The notes under the pieces are model-generated. The model was not told the DNA's origin. It worked only from the letters and a program-made list of their open reading frames with translations, and did not search any database. Positions 38,214-49,624 of a DNA stretch of 51,290 bases are shown here, in pieces. Each line of letters begins with the position of its first letter. Position 1 is the stretch's first letter. The stretch covers positions 1 to 51,290 of the forward strand of contig JAEPRB010000269.1 in assembly GCA_016758965.1 (NCBI GenBank), written 5' to 3'. The position numbers and the translations under genes were made by a program. The stretch is from Circinella minor (Eukaryota > Mucoromycota > Mucoromycetes > Mucorales > Lichtheimiaceae).

Positions 38214-39560
38214 GCAAACTCTCTAAAAAGAAAGATAGAAAAAAAAAGTTTACTTTAAAGAAAAAGTACTTATTTTACGCATATGCATTTTGTCATTTGA
38301 CTTTTTTTTTTCTAATTGTAACCCCCCCCCCCTTTTTTTTTTCTGAATTACGTTCTTATATTATAAAATAAAAATTAAATGTGACAGTAAATTTGACACA
38401 AATATACAAACAAGAAGTTACACATTATTTTTTTTCTCTCTCTCTCTCTCCTTCTTTTCCCCTGAAATGTTTCGAATGATAGGAAAATATAAAAATAGTG
38501 TGATTTGTGTTGTCATATTATAATACTTATCATGGACTACAACGCTACACACAGACTTTAACCCATATGTTTAAGGTTATAGTTTTTTTTTCTGGTTTAC
38601 ATAATTACATACATACGTATAACCTTAATAGTTTCATTTCACAAGTTTTACAGCAGTCACCCGTATCACATTTCTTCAAAGGGTCATGACTTCTCAATAA
38701 GAATGACTTAAAATTTATGCTTTTATAGAGACTTGATCCAAAATTTTCTATATTATCATTATTTAAAGACACATAAAATAACATACATATGTATTGGATT
38801 TTGATATAGATTTATTGAAAATAAAACGCCACTTAACTGACAAAGTACATTAAATAAGATATCATATCTATAGTTTGAAAAATAATATGTACTCAATATA
38901 GTAAATCTTTGCTATTATGGGTATGATATATACCTTTTGTATATGTCATTGTTAAGCATTATCACGGATATCATTATGACCTTATTTTGTTATAGCAACG
39001 TTATCTTTATAATCAATATATATATGTACGTAATACTGTAACGGGTTTGCTGGTGTTGTTATTAATCTTTTTCTTATGTAGTGACTGTAAATATACATTA
39101 TCATATTACCACTTTTTGTTATTTTAATTAGAGGAAAAAGGAAAATAAAGTAACGTCCACAATATTGAGTACTTTGCTGTGTGTGAATTTTGAAAAAAAA
39201 AAAAAAGACAAATAAAGAGAAGAGACAATCAGTTTGTCGCACTTTTTAAATAAAAGAAAAAAAAAACTTCAAACCGAACTATATATATAATTTGAAATGT
39301 AATAATATAAAAAGTGTTGATAGACTAATTATCATATTAATCCTTAGAGTGGCTCAGTAACAGTAAAAGATAATTTCATTTTTAAAACATCATTTTATTG
39401 CATTTCCAGTATGTATTTATGATATATATATATACAAAAATAATAGTATATATGAACTAACTATTACTATTTTTACTGTTCTTACTGATCACGAAAATTT
39501 TGTATGTAAAATATACTTTTCGAATGGAATGACTAGAAGCAGACTGACTCTTCTCCCCCC
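38214..39560. other. Convergent intergenic region, no gene seen
   Basis: 1.35 kb between the stops of the channel and the orphan gene. It includes C11 at about 38321-38331 next to T runs, a (TC)n at 38436-38451 and AT-rich DNA with several TACGTA/ACGTAA words. No coding or RNA feature is supported. Confidence 0.5.
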
Positions 39561-41616
39561 TTACTCTTTTCCAAGTCCAATTTTTTTTAATAGACCAGCA
39601 AAAATTCCATCTGATGATTGATCTTTTTGTTTTTGTTGATTTATATGATCTAAACAGATAGCTTTGCGTTTCCTTTCGTTCGTACCTTTACGTTCCTCTT
39701 CTTCTATAGCTTTACGTTCCTCTTCGTTTAGCGTTTTTTCTAGTGGTATATTGTTATAAGCATTAAAAGTTCTTCTTACTTTCAAAGGATTATCTTTTTC
39801 CATACTGTCAAGCCATCGATTTATTTCTAGATGCTCTTTTCGCATGTTGACATGTTCTTGATAAGTTTCTTCTCGTCTCTTATTATAACGCAGTAAAGCT
39901 TTTTGATTTTTAACTGTTAAAACATCACTGCGACCATGTTGGGCTTTTAGAGGAGGCTTTTTAGTAATCTTTTCCGTTGTTTTAAATGGTGGTCGTAGAA
40001 ATCTTCGTAATTGGTGCTCTTGTTGTATTGCACGTACTAATTCGTCTTTCTGTTCATCAGTAATAGTAACATGCTTGTCGCCATCTCCTGAAGGTAAAAT
40101 AAGTTGGACTATAGCTAATGGTGATGGGGATGATGAAGTTTCTATGTCTCCTTCTTGTACCTGTTGAGTATTTGTTTCTACATTTTTTGACTTTGTTTCA
40201 TTTGGTAACGATGAAGAGGAGCCTACGGCTTCTTGTGATTGTAATCCACGTTTACTATCTTCCTCAATTTTTTGGAGCTGTTTACGTAATCGTTTTGATC
40301 GCCGTACTGGTCGTGTACCTTGGTCTTGTTGTCGTTCTTGAACTATAGTAGAAGAATATGTACATATTTGGTTTTCATTTGATGTTGTATAAACTCGTTG
40401 TTCTGATGGCATCTGTTCATATGATGATCGTAAAAGTTGATTATGAGATTCAGTAGAAGTTGGAGATGTAATAAATGAGAATGAAGGATATCCAGATACA
40501 ACTGGAGTGAATGCAGAGATTCTTGATGGTGGTGCTACTGATGAATCCGTAACTTGTTGCTGTTGTTGCATAACTGGAGTGAACGCAGAAGTTCTTGATG
40601 GTGGTACAACTGATGAACCATCAACTAGTTGTTGTTGTGTTGAACTTGAGCTACTATCAACGATAGCAGGTGTTTGTAAATGAGCTGTGACTGAAGGTCT
40701 AATCATGAAAAATTTAGTGTTTTAGGATCATAATTAGTATATATCACCCTCCAGTTATCAATGAAGAAAGGTAATAATACGTACTCATCCTTATATATGG
40801 AATCTAAAACGCGATACATTACTCGTTTCTTGGGTTTTCTTACGAACACCTGTTTATTAATAATAATGTTAATTCCATCTTTCACTAAAATGCGAACTCC
40901 TCACCCAAAAAAAAAAAAAAAAAAAAAAAAACCAGCAACACTCAGCTTTTCTCCTCCACATACATCAGCTTTTCTGGAAAGAATCATATCTCGAATCTTT
41001 ATCATATGGGGTTTTATGATGTCAAAATACTCCGCAGTTCCTCCAACTTCAACACATCCATTTTTTAAGGCTATTTTTTATTATCAATATTTCATTAATA
41101 AAAAATAAAGCTATCATTTATATGTAATAATAATAAACAAATGACTTACCATGAAACATTTTTTTATGCGTGATTGTAATCACAATAGGTTGATCCTGTG
41201 GACAAGCTTTAAGAATGTCTTGTATTCCCTAAATTATTAAAATAATATCCAGTTTTTATGTTTAACAATTCTATAATTATATAAAGGTGTGTGTTCTTTT
41301 TCTTTCTTCTCCTTACAAATAAAATGATTGCGGCACCATCTGTGTTTGGTTCTACAAATTCCTTCTTTTGTTCCTGTTCATCAGTTCCATTGTTCCAAAT
41401 GATTATGTATTGTGAAAATTCTTGTTGATCTGTAACCGTTATCACTTTTACAGTTACAAACACCTCTAATATTTTCTATTGTTGAAAAAAAAAAAAAGAA
41501 TTTAATATTAGCTCAATAAAAATAAATTACACCAAATACTTTATTGGATTAAAAAAAAAAAAAGATCCATTAAAATAAAAACTTACTTCGCCTTCATACT
41601 TAAATGGCTCCGTCAT
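39561..41616 (-). CDS. Orphan protein: possible degenerate RNase H fold plus Gln/Ser-rich basic tail
   Basis: Exons 41616-41587, 41475-41317, 41228-41150, 41070-40964, 40849-40785 and 40698-39561 keep frame and give 525 residues. I do not recognise a named family. Residues about 10-145 alternate strands and helices: EVFVTVKVITVTD, YIIIWNNG, then a helix TDGAAIILFGIQDILKAC, the strand QPIVITITHKK, a helix FDIIKPHMIKIRDMIL, the strand ADVFVRKP, and a helix YRVLDSIYKDE. This order resembles the second half of RNase H1, but the acidic catalytic positions are not there (the TDS-like strand reads ITHK). Residues 147-280 are Ser/Gln-rich with a tandem repeat. The C-terminal half is charged, with an NLS-like RRSKRLRKQLQ and Glu/Arg-rich helices, fitting a nuclear or nucleic-acid role. 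Alternative exon 4/5 splice sites exist but are poorer. It lies 266 bp upstream of the aminotransferase stop. Confidence 0.65.
40500..40622 (-). repeat. Tandem duplication of 24 codons in the orphan gene
   Basis: Two copies about 72 bp apart (40572-40622 and 40500-40550 on the plus strand) encode SSVVPPSRTSAFTPV and SSVAPPSRISAFTPV, separated by a Gln run. DNA identity is high, so the duplication is recent or under constraint. Confidence 0.8.
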
Positions 41617-41882
41617 GTTTGCTATTTTGCTTAAAAAACACAAAAAGTTAATTATAGTCAGAAACTTTTGCTTAAAAGTAAAGCTACTTTTTTTTTTTAC
41701 ACCGATGCGCAGTCCAAAAACGTATTTTTGTGTCCCTTTCTAGCATGACGCGGAGTATTCATGTGTAAACCATATTAGTCAAAAAAAAAAGTACGCTTAA
41801 CGATAGATGAATCAAAAATAATAAAGTAAACAATTTTATTGTTATAAAGAAGTATTATATATATATATAATACATATACACT

Positions 41883-43857
41883 CTATTTACTACTAGAAGA
41901 ATTAGACTCTTCACTAATAACAGTTGCAAGACGACGTAAAGCTTCATCCATTTGATCCGTTTCTATGCAACTATATGAAACACGAACACAGGGTGTCTTG
42001 TTGTTAAGAGGCATAAATACCTATAAGTAAGCATGTAGAATTTTATAAGTTATATATGTATATATATGTTTGTGTGAGTAAGGGTATGATTATACAGAAA
42101 TTATAGTTACTATTATAGTTTATAATTCTACTTACAGTGCCAGGAACAGCCAAAACATTATTTTTGACAGCTTTTTGTAAAATCAATTCATTGGAATCAG
42201 TGATACCACCCAATAAACGAATCCAAACAAACATTCCAGAATCAGGTACTACCCATTCAGCTAATCCTTTTAAATTACGTTCTAAAGCTTCAGCAAAAAC
42301 ATCTCTTCTTTCTCTATAAAAATTGGCCACTTGATCCACATGCCTTAAAAATCCATCGTGACCCCATTCAGCAAGTAAACCATATGCCATTAATTGAGGT
42401 ATACCAGCAGGTTGTAAATTTGTTGACTATATAATTTTGAACCATAATCAAAACCCAAACCACGTTCAGTATTTTACTCCTTATTCTTCTTTCTTAGCGG
42501 CTTTCCAAATAATAATAACACCACTGTACCATTGTATGCATATTCATCCGTTCAATAAAAACCTTAGGTCCAGAAACCCACCCAATACGAATACCGGATG
42601 ATAAAATCTTACTCATACTATCCATACGTAGTACACGACCATCCACATCCATGGAAAAATACGAAGGTGTACGAGGCGTATTAAACTGTAAATAATAATA
42701 TGGATCATCTTCAATAATCACTATATCATGTTTTTGACATATTTCGTAGGTTTTCTTTTTACGTTCCAATGTTGAACTAACTCCTGTGGGATTACCTCCC
42801 ACAGGAATTGTATAAAGAACTTGAGGACGAGGCTGAACCTTTTTACCCGTAGGATTGGAGTTTGGCCAATTAGTTAAAATTTGATCCAATTTTTCTGGGT
42901 TGATTCCCTTAGCATCAGTATCGACAGGAACCAAATCAACAGGTTGTGATTTAAGGAAGGATAAAACGCCTGTATAAGTTGGTTCTTCGACCAAGATTGC
43001 GGATCCAGGTTCTGCAAACATTTCAATAGCCTGAAAGCAAGAAAATAAAAAGAGAAGATCATGTGATTTATATAGTGACGAAAATGATCGGGGAATGTAA
43101 TATATCAGTTTTGTTTTTCTTATACAAACATTATACTTGTATTCATAAAGAGGAAACAAAGAAAAACATATGTACCTTTGTGAGTAAATCTTGAGAACCA
43201 GATCCAATTGCTAAATCAAATTCTTTACATGGTGGAGCATGTTCTGTGACTTGTAGTTCACGTAACCATTCATTTAGTTGAGGTAACCCGGTCTATATAG
43301 TACAATATATAAATGAATGATCGTGAGAAAGATTGTTTTTACATATACAGGTTATTCTTCTTTTGTAAAACAAATAAACAAAAAGAAAAAAAGAAGATGT
43401 CATACAGTAAGATCATACGATAAAGAACGTTGAAACAATTCATTATCAAAATTAATCGTTTCTCCGGATTTAAGTGTTACCGACATACTTGCATAAGGAA
43501 AAGTTTCGGGGTTGGGTTGACCTGCACCTAAGGAAAGCTATATAAAAATTAAATAGACAAGATTAGAACACGGTGATTATTGATAGTGGCTGTTACGTAG
43601 GGTGATAGTAGTGTTGTGTATAAAGAGAAAAGTATTTAATAACCATGTCTTTTTGCTTCAAATATGGCATTAACGCGCGAACTAGCAGTATGATTTAAAT
43701 TGTATTGATGTGTACAGAAATTATTATTTTTGTCGCCATCATGATCATTTTTACTGTTACTAATATATATATTAGAAAAGAAAATCGCTTGTTATTGCTT
43801 ACTAGCTGATGGTGTGCGTGCTTTACTACGGGTACTAAGAAACTTTTGATAATCCAT
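41883..43857 (-). CDS. Aromatic/2-aminoadipate aminotransferase (Aro8/AADAT type, PLP)
   Basis: Fold-type I PLP enzyme that transaminates aromatic amino acids, kynurenine or 2-aminoadipate; in fungi this step serves Phe/Tyr and lysine metabolism. Seven exons (43857-43803, 43681-43644, 43537-43406, 43292-43176, 43030-42530, 42426-42136, 42020-41883) give 423 residues, the family's usual length. Features: SLGAGQPNPETFPY near the N terminus, GSGSQDLLTKAIEMF, VEEPTYTGVLSF, IPVGGNPTGVSS (the NPTG motif), IIEDDPYYYLQF, the PLP lysine in DSMSKILSSGIRIGW, and VPDSGMFVWIRL. The C-terminal Arg is in TPCVRVSYSCIE. The ATG at 43857 begins MDYQKFLSTRSKARTPSA, like AADAT. Intron 2 uses GTTATT, a less usual donor. 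No mitochondrial or peroxisomal signal is evident; the end is SNSSSSK. Confidence 0.9.
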
Positions 43858-46736
43858 GATGATGACAAAAAATTAAAAAAAAAATAGACGGAAGAAAAGG
43901 ATTCGGTTTCAACTTTTGAATTGCATCAATTTTTATATATTTTTGCCTGGATTTAAGTTTGTGTAACTGATTGATAATCATTCCCTTGTCTGAGTCACAC
44001 AATTGAAAGCTTTGTAAGTTTCTCTCACCCTCCTCAGTTTCCTTTCCTTTGTTTAAAAGTTTATGTGAATTAAGTAAGATTTGAAAATTTGATATGGGTA
44101 AAACTAGTTTTAATATTACTTATGAATTCAATTTTTCATTGATGATGAAAAAGATAAAACGATTTCATTTTGATATATAGCAACCCCTCCAGTATCTGAT
44201 TATTTAGATTGTGTACGAATAACGCATCCCCCTTCATTCTGGCCAATAATTGATTGGTCTTTATAATGATACGTATAGTACCTAATGCTGGGACATGTAT
44301 CGAAGAAGGTGCAGATTACTTGTATTCCATAATATTATAAGCTAGGTAATTGAAGGCTTGTTTTCATTTTTTTAAAAAACAGCAAACGATGATAATTCAG
44401 ATTATCTTCATCTTTTGAAAAAGTATCAAATATCGATTCAAATGTTCGTTGAAACAATAGCAAATTTCATAGTGTGCGACTACTTTGACTGAGCGCACAA
44501 TATATCTACCCGACGCGTGATATTTAGATTTACGTACGAGATAAAAATGATACGTATGCTAGTGTTTTTTTTTTGTAGGTATCCTTCTTGATGAACAGTT
44601 TCTCAATATGTTTTCAAAAAGTACAGCTGCAGCGTAATTTTTTTTTTTTTAAAAAAAAATTCTAATTCGTATCGATTTCAAGATCTAGAGTTATCCCATT
44701 ACTGTACCTTCGGAAAACAAACGTGAACATTATCCAGTACGTAATATCCTACATTTTGCTTTTACGTAGAAACTTCCAAGTGCTCAACAAGACATGGTGT
44801 ATCTTTGGGTTTCATTACAAATGTAAAAGATATTCGCCAATGTAATCTGGCTTGACCATATATGATCGACTTGCTGGGACGTATGTCCTAATGTAGTAGA
44901 CATTAGGCGATACATCGAAACACATACAGCGTCACCATCGACAAAAATTAAGTATATTAAACGAGCAGACGACTTTAGGAAAAATCGATCGTGTTATATG
45001 GTGGTCAAACTCACTCGTTCGTTAGGATAATCGCTTAAGTCAGTACCGATGTAAGTTGGAGTGACTCAGTTAGATCAGAAAAACGACAGTATTTTGTTTT
45101 CATTTAACACATGTTTGCTCATGAATGTATTAGTTGTTGCAGTTATGCGGGTGTGGCCGAGCTTGTTGAAAATCAGAGTTTATGACTATACCGAACTAGA
45201 TTTACGCGACTTATAAGCGATGTGTCATTCGAGTAATATATATACTTATATGCATAGATTTGCTGGTTGAATAACAGGAAAAAAAGGAGTGTGAATAGAC
45301 TATAAGTATCTTTGGTCTTAGCTCGAATCGTGGAAAAAAAATAAAAAATAAAGACCACCAATTGACTACATTTAAGTGCTTGATATAAAAAATGTATTTC
45401 ATTCAAAATAAAGTGAATACAGTATTCTATCAATAATGTTTTCTATAGTGCTATGGAATCCGGTTCCCTAGAATTCCCAACATCGCTTACACTAATTAAC
45501 CAGCCCAACGGCATCTGCTTACACAGTTGCGATAGTAAAATACGCGATACCTTGGTTCTCTTTTCTTTCAATCCCTCATACGTATATTTTCTGTCAGTTT
45601 GAATTATAGAATCGAGGGATGTTCGCTAATCATATTTCTCCCTGTCGTTACTATATCCTTTCCAAATAATCGGTTTGTAGACGAAAACCACAAACGGAAT
45701 CCGTCGTGTGAATTATCTTTCTTATTAAAAGAGAATACATGTTTGCTTGTGCGAATCTAGGCCGGTTTGTGTTTGGCAGTTGAAGAACCTACATTATTGA
45801 TAAGAAATTTCCAGATTTTTCTTAAAAAAAAAAGCCTTTTATTACTATTTGTATGCTCTGTCCTTTTAAGTGAATAGCATGTTACAAATATATATATACA
45901 ATCATCCATCAATCCAATTGCGTGGTCAAAACCAGATCTTGGTGCCAAAAAAAAAAAAAAAATTGTGCATTTTCTTTTTTCAATTTTTATTTTTGTTGAC
46001 TTTATAAAGATGCATATGCATGCTTTTGCATTATGTTACTCTGGGAAAATGGATCGAAAATTGAAATCCGCGCCAGATCTTATATGATATTAAAGTTCAA
46101 TCATTACTAAAATGGGGATATCAAATAGTTTGTTGTTGCTATATGAAAGTAATTATTTAATGAAAAAAAAAACGCAGTAACTCTATTATAGTCTATCTAA
46201 TGGATATTGTGCTATTATACAAAAAATAGTTGCTTTCATTATAAAGTTAATAATACATGAGCGGAACACTCTAGGAATGTATGCCAATACAAGCAACTTC
46301 ATTGAAAGTTATTTGTATCTAGTCAAGCGGGTCATAAAATGCTTTATAATACAGGTGTCATATGCTGTGTTTGAGGCATAGAAAAAAATAAAATGCAGTT
46401 TAACAATCATACTCATTGAAAGCTGAAACTATATTAAAAAATACAGTCATTCAAAGTTCATCCAAGGATATACATCCATGACTTCATTGCAACACAATCC
46501 AATATCATACAATTTTCAAATAGTCCTCATTTAAAACACAATCCAAAAAGATACAAATATATTCATTTTGGATTAAAAAAACAATTATTATTCAATTACC
46601 AAAAAAAAAAGATTATAAGGTTAAGAAAAAAATAATTGAAGAAAGAAGAGGGAGGAAGGGGGGGAGATAAAGTAGATAGATAGAGAGACGGGTATACAAA
46701 GCACACAACACTTTTTTTTTCTTGCAAGTTATAAAC
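43858..46736. other. 2.9-kb gene-free region with higher-complexity patches
   Basis: Promoter of the aminotransferase gene at the left and 3' flank of alpha-tubulin at the right. Between about 44680 and 45800 the base composition is more even than in other gaps and CpG words such as TACGTA, TCGATC and CGCGTG are common. A 60-plus-codon open frame on the minus strand (about 44779-44972) reads VDHIWSSQITLANIFYICNE in its middle, without a start or splice partners. A 63-codon ORF at 45757-45948 (minus) begins MAPRSGFDHAIGLMD. Both look like relics or chance. T13A9 lies at 44639-44659. Confidence 0.45.
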
Positions 46737-47946
46737 TTAGTATTCGACCTCAGCATCCTCGATTTCAGAATCACCCAAAGAATCTGAACCAACTTCTTCA
46801 TAATCCTTTTCAAGGGCAGCCAAATCTTCACGGGCTTCAGAGAATTCACCTTCTTCCATACCTTCACCGACATACCAATGAACGAAAGCACGCTTAGCAT
46901 ACATCAAGTCAAACTTATGATCAAGACGAGCCCAAGCTTCAGCAATAGCAGTGGTGTTGCTCAACATACAAATAGCGCGTTGAACTTCAGCCAAGTCACC
47001 ACCGGGAACGACAGTAGGACGTTGATGGTTGATACCAACCTTGAAACCAGTAGGACACCAATCGACAAATTGAATGGTACGCTTGGTCTTGATGGACGCA
47101 ATAGCAGCGTTGGTATCCTTGGGAACAACATCACCACGATACAACAAGCAACAAGCCATGTATTTACCATTGCGAGGATCACACTTGACCATTTGGTTGT
47201 TAGGTTCAAAGCAAGAGTAAGTAATTTCAGGAACAGACATTTGTTCATGATAAGCCTTGGCAGATGAGATGATAGGAGCATAGGTGACAAGAGGGAAATG
47301 AATACGAGGATAAGGGACCAAATTGGTTTGGAACTCGTTCAAATCGACGTTCAAAGAACCATCGAAACGAAGAGAAGCAGTGATAGAAGAAACGACTTGA
47401 GCGATCAAACGGTTCAAGTTGGCATAAGTAGGTCGTTCAATGTCCAAGTTACGACGGCAAATATCATAGATAGCTTCATTGTCAACCATGAAAGCACAGT
47501 CAGAGTGTTCCAAAGTAGTGTGGGTGGTTAAGATGGAGTTGTAAGGTTCGACAACAGCAGTAGAGACTTGAGGAGCAGGGTAAACACTGAATTCAAGCTT
47601 AGATTTCTTGCCATAGTCAACAGACAAACGTTCCATCAAAAGAGCACCAAAACCGGAACCAGTACCACCACCAAAGGAGTGGAAGACTAAAAAGCCTTGT
47701 AAACCACTACAGTTATCAGCGAGCTTGCGAACACGGTCCAAGACAGTGTCAACGAGTTCCTTGCCAACGGTGTAGTGACCACGAGCATAGTTGTTAGCAG
47801 CATCTTCCTTTCCGGTAATCAATTGTTCTATAGATTTTCAATTTTTTTTTTTTTTGATAAGCAATAATTAATATCATCATCATGCTATATTCTTTTTAGA
47901 ATCCTTTGTTCGAAAAAGAAAATGAGTAGAGAAGAAGAACGCGTTG

Positions 47947-47977
<31 letters not shown>

Positions 47978-48598
47978 TATACACAAATGATTTCTCCCTT
48001 TTTCTCCCTTTTTATTTTTTATCCTTGCTTTTATTTTATATATATACCTGGATGGAAGAGTTGGCGGTAAGTGCCAGCACGGACTTCATCAACGACGGTA
48101 GGTTCCAAATCGGCAAACACGGTACGAGGGACATGCTTACCAGCGCTTGTTTCGCTGAAGAAAGTATCAAAAGAATGGTCGCTTGTATCAGCTTCATCAG
48201 GGATACGTCCATCAGGTTGGATACCATGTTCCATACAATACTAAATCAAAAAAAAAAACGTGAGTAATCACTCATGAAAAAAAAACCCTCTTTTTGCTTT
48301 TTCCTTTTTTTTTTCTCCTTTTCGTCCACTCTTTTTTATTTTTATTTTCCTACTTTTCTAAAAGATATATCAACTTACAAGTTCCCAACAGGCGTTACCG
48401 ATTTGAATACCGGCCTATATATATATAAAAAAAAAGTTTATTTAGTTATACATAAACATAATTATTGTTAAAAGATTTAAAATGGCCCTTGTAGTTTTAA
48501 TAAAGGAAAGAAGGGAACAAAACAGTATAACTGTCAAAAAGAAAAAGAGTAAAAGAACAACTTACTTGACCAACGTGTACTGAAATAATTTCTCTCAT
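46737..48598 (-). CDS. TUB1: Alpha-tubulin
   Basis: Microtubule subunit. Exons 48598-48566, 48414-48379, 48240-48048 and 47827-46737 give 450 residues. The N terminus is [23 protein letters not shown]-binding motifs include [16 protein letters not shown]; the alpha-specific catalytic Glu region is in [15 protein letters not shown] and the M-loop area in [17 protein letters not shown]. The C terminus is acidic and ends EVEY, keeping the terminal Tyr. The loop that holds Lys40 in animals is two residues shorter and has no Lys ([18 protein letters not shown]). Introns are confined to the first quarter. Codon choice in the long exon favours C-ending codons (ACC, GTC, AAC, AAG), in contrast to the A/T-ending codons of neighbours, the mark of high expression. 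Antisense ORFs over this exon are by-products of that codon bias. Confidence 0.97.
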
Positions 48599-49624
48599 AA
48601 TAATAAAAAGAAAAGGATAGTAGTTAAAAAGAGTTTAAAAGTTTGTTTGTGTGTGGTGTTTATGTGAAAGTCCAAGATTAGGGTGAACGTTAAAGAAAAA
48701 AAAAGAAAAAAAAAAAAAAAGGGAACAAAATGTATAACTCAACACAAGGTTTTTATAATGAATATTTTCCACTTACACTCAGAAAAAAAAAATTGGGCTA
48801 AAAGGATTTGATGCTTTAGATATTTTTGGTAAAGTGTGATTTTTTTTTTCTTATTCCACTTTCATAAAATAAGCGTCCGCCATCATGCATATCACGTTCC
48901 CTGGTTGCACCAACGCATATTTTTTTTTTTTTGTTCCCCTTCCTTCTTTCTTTCTTTCTCCTCCTACTACTAACTACTTAATATTTACTAGTTCCTTCTC
49001 CCCCCCCACTAAAATAAAAATAAAACCAACCCACATTATATACTACCATTATTTTTTTTTTTTGCTTTCCGCTTATAATATTATTATGTCACACATATTT
49101 TTTTTCTTTCAACGTCAAAATAGAAACGCAAAAAAAAAAAAAAAAAAAAAAAAATTGGCCCTGGACATGGGCATGTATAATTCAGTGAAACCATGAGCTT
49201 TTTGATTTTTTGGTGGAACAAATCACATATAAATATCATCGTCATCATCAATAGATTACAGAAAAAAAAAATCAAAACCAAGTTTATCTAAATATTATTA
49301 CTATAAAGATCACCCCCCCTTTCTCTTTCTCTCTCTTTCTCTTATTCCTCCCCCCCCAACCCCTTATGCATTAAAAGAATTCACCTGTTTTCCCCGAGTT
49401 AATTTTTTCTTCTATTGATTTCTGTTTCTACAGACAATTTTAGTTGTCTCTTACAACTATTATGAGAGAAAAAAAAAGGAACACGTCGTATATATAAAAA
49501 AAATGTACAGAAAATAAAGAAAGATGGGTTTTACAAGAAAAGAAAAAAAAAATTAAAAAAAAAAAGAATCCATACTTCTATTATTATTATTAAAAAAAAA
49601 CGGAACTATTATAAATAATTATTT
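48599..49624. other. Alpha-tubulin promoter and QTRT1 3' flank
   Basis: 1.0 kb with homopolymers (A23 around 49131-49153, T-runs at 48918-48931 and 49051-49061), C7-C8 runs near 49003 and 49350, and TC-rich patches. No gene or RNA is supported. The ORFs over this stretch come from poly-A/T and pyrimidine tracts. Confidence 0.5.

Noticed and set aside
40933..41070. Longer version of orphan-gene exon 4 with a G|GTTTTT donor and a TTTTAG acceptor
   Set aside because: It keeps frame, but the GTATGT donor at 40963 with the AACAG acceptor at 40850 is much closer to the signals used elsewhere, and it gives a smoother protein.
45148..45240. tRNA-like GTGGCCGAGC word
   Set aside because: It resembles the D-arm of Leu/Ser tRNAs, but the GGTTCGAATC-type T-arm and a matching acceptor stem are absent at the needed distance.
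46878..47531. Antisense ORFs of 129 and 77 codons on the plus strand opposite alpha-tubulin
   Set aside because: They mirror the biased codon use of the tubulin exon. Their products have no domain character and no leader or splice context.
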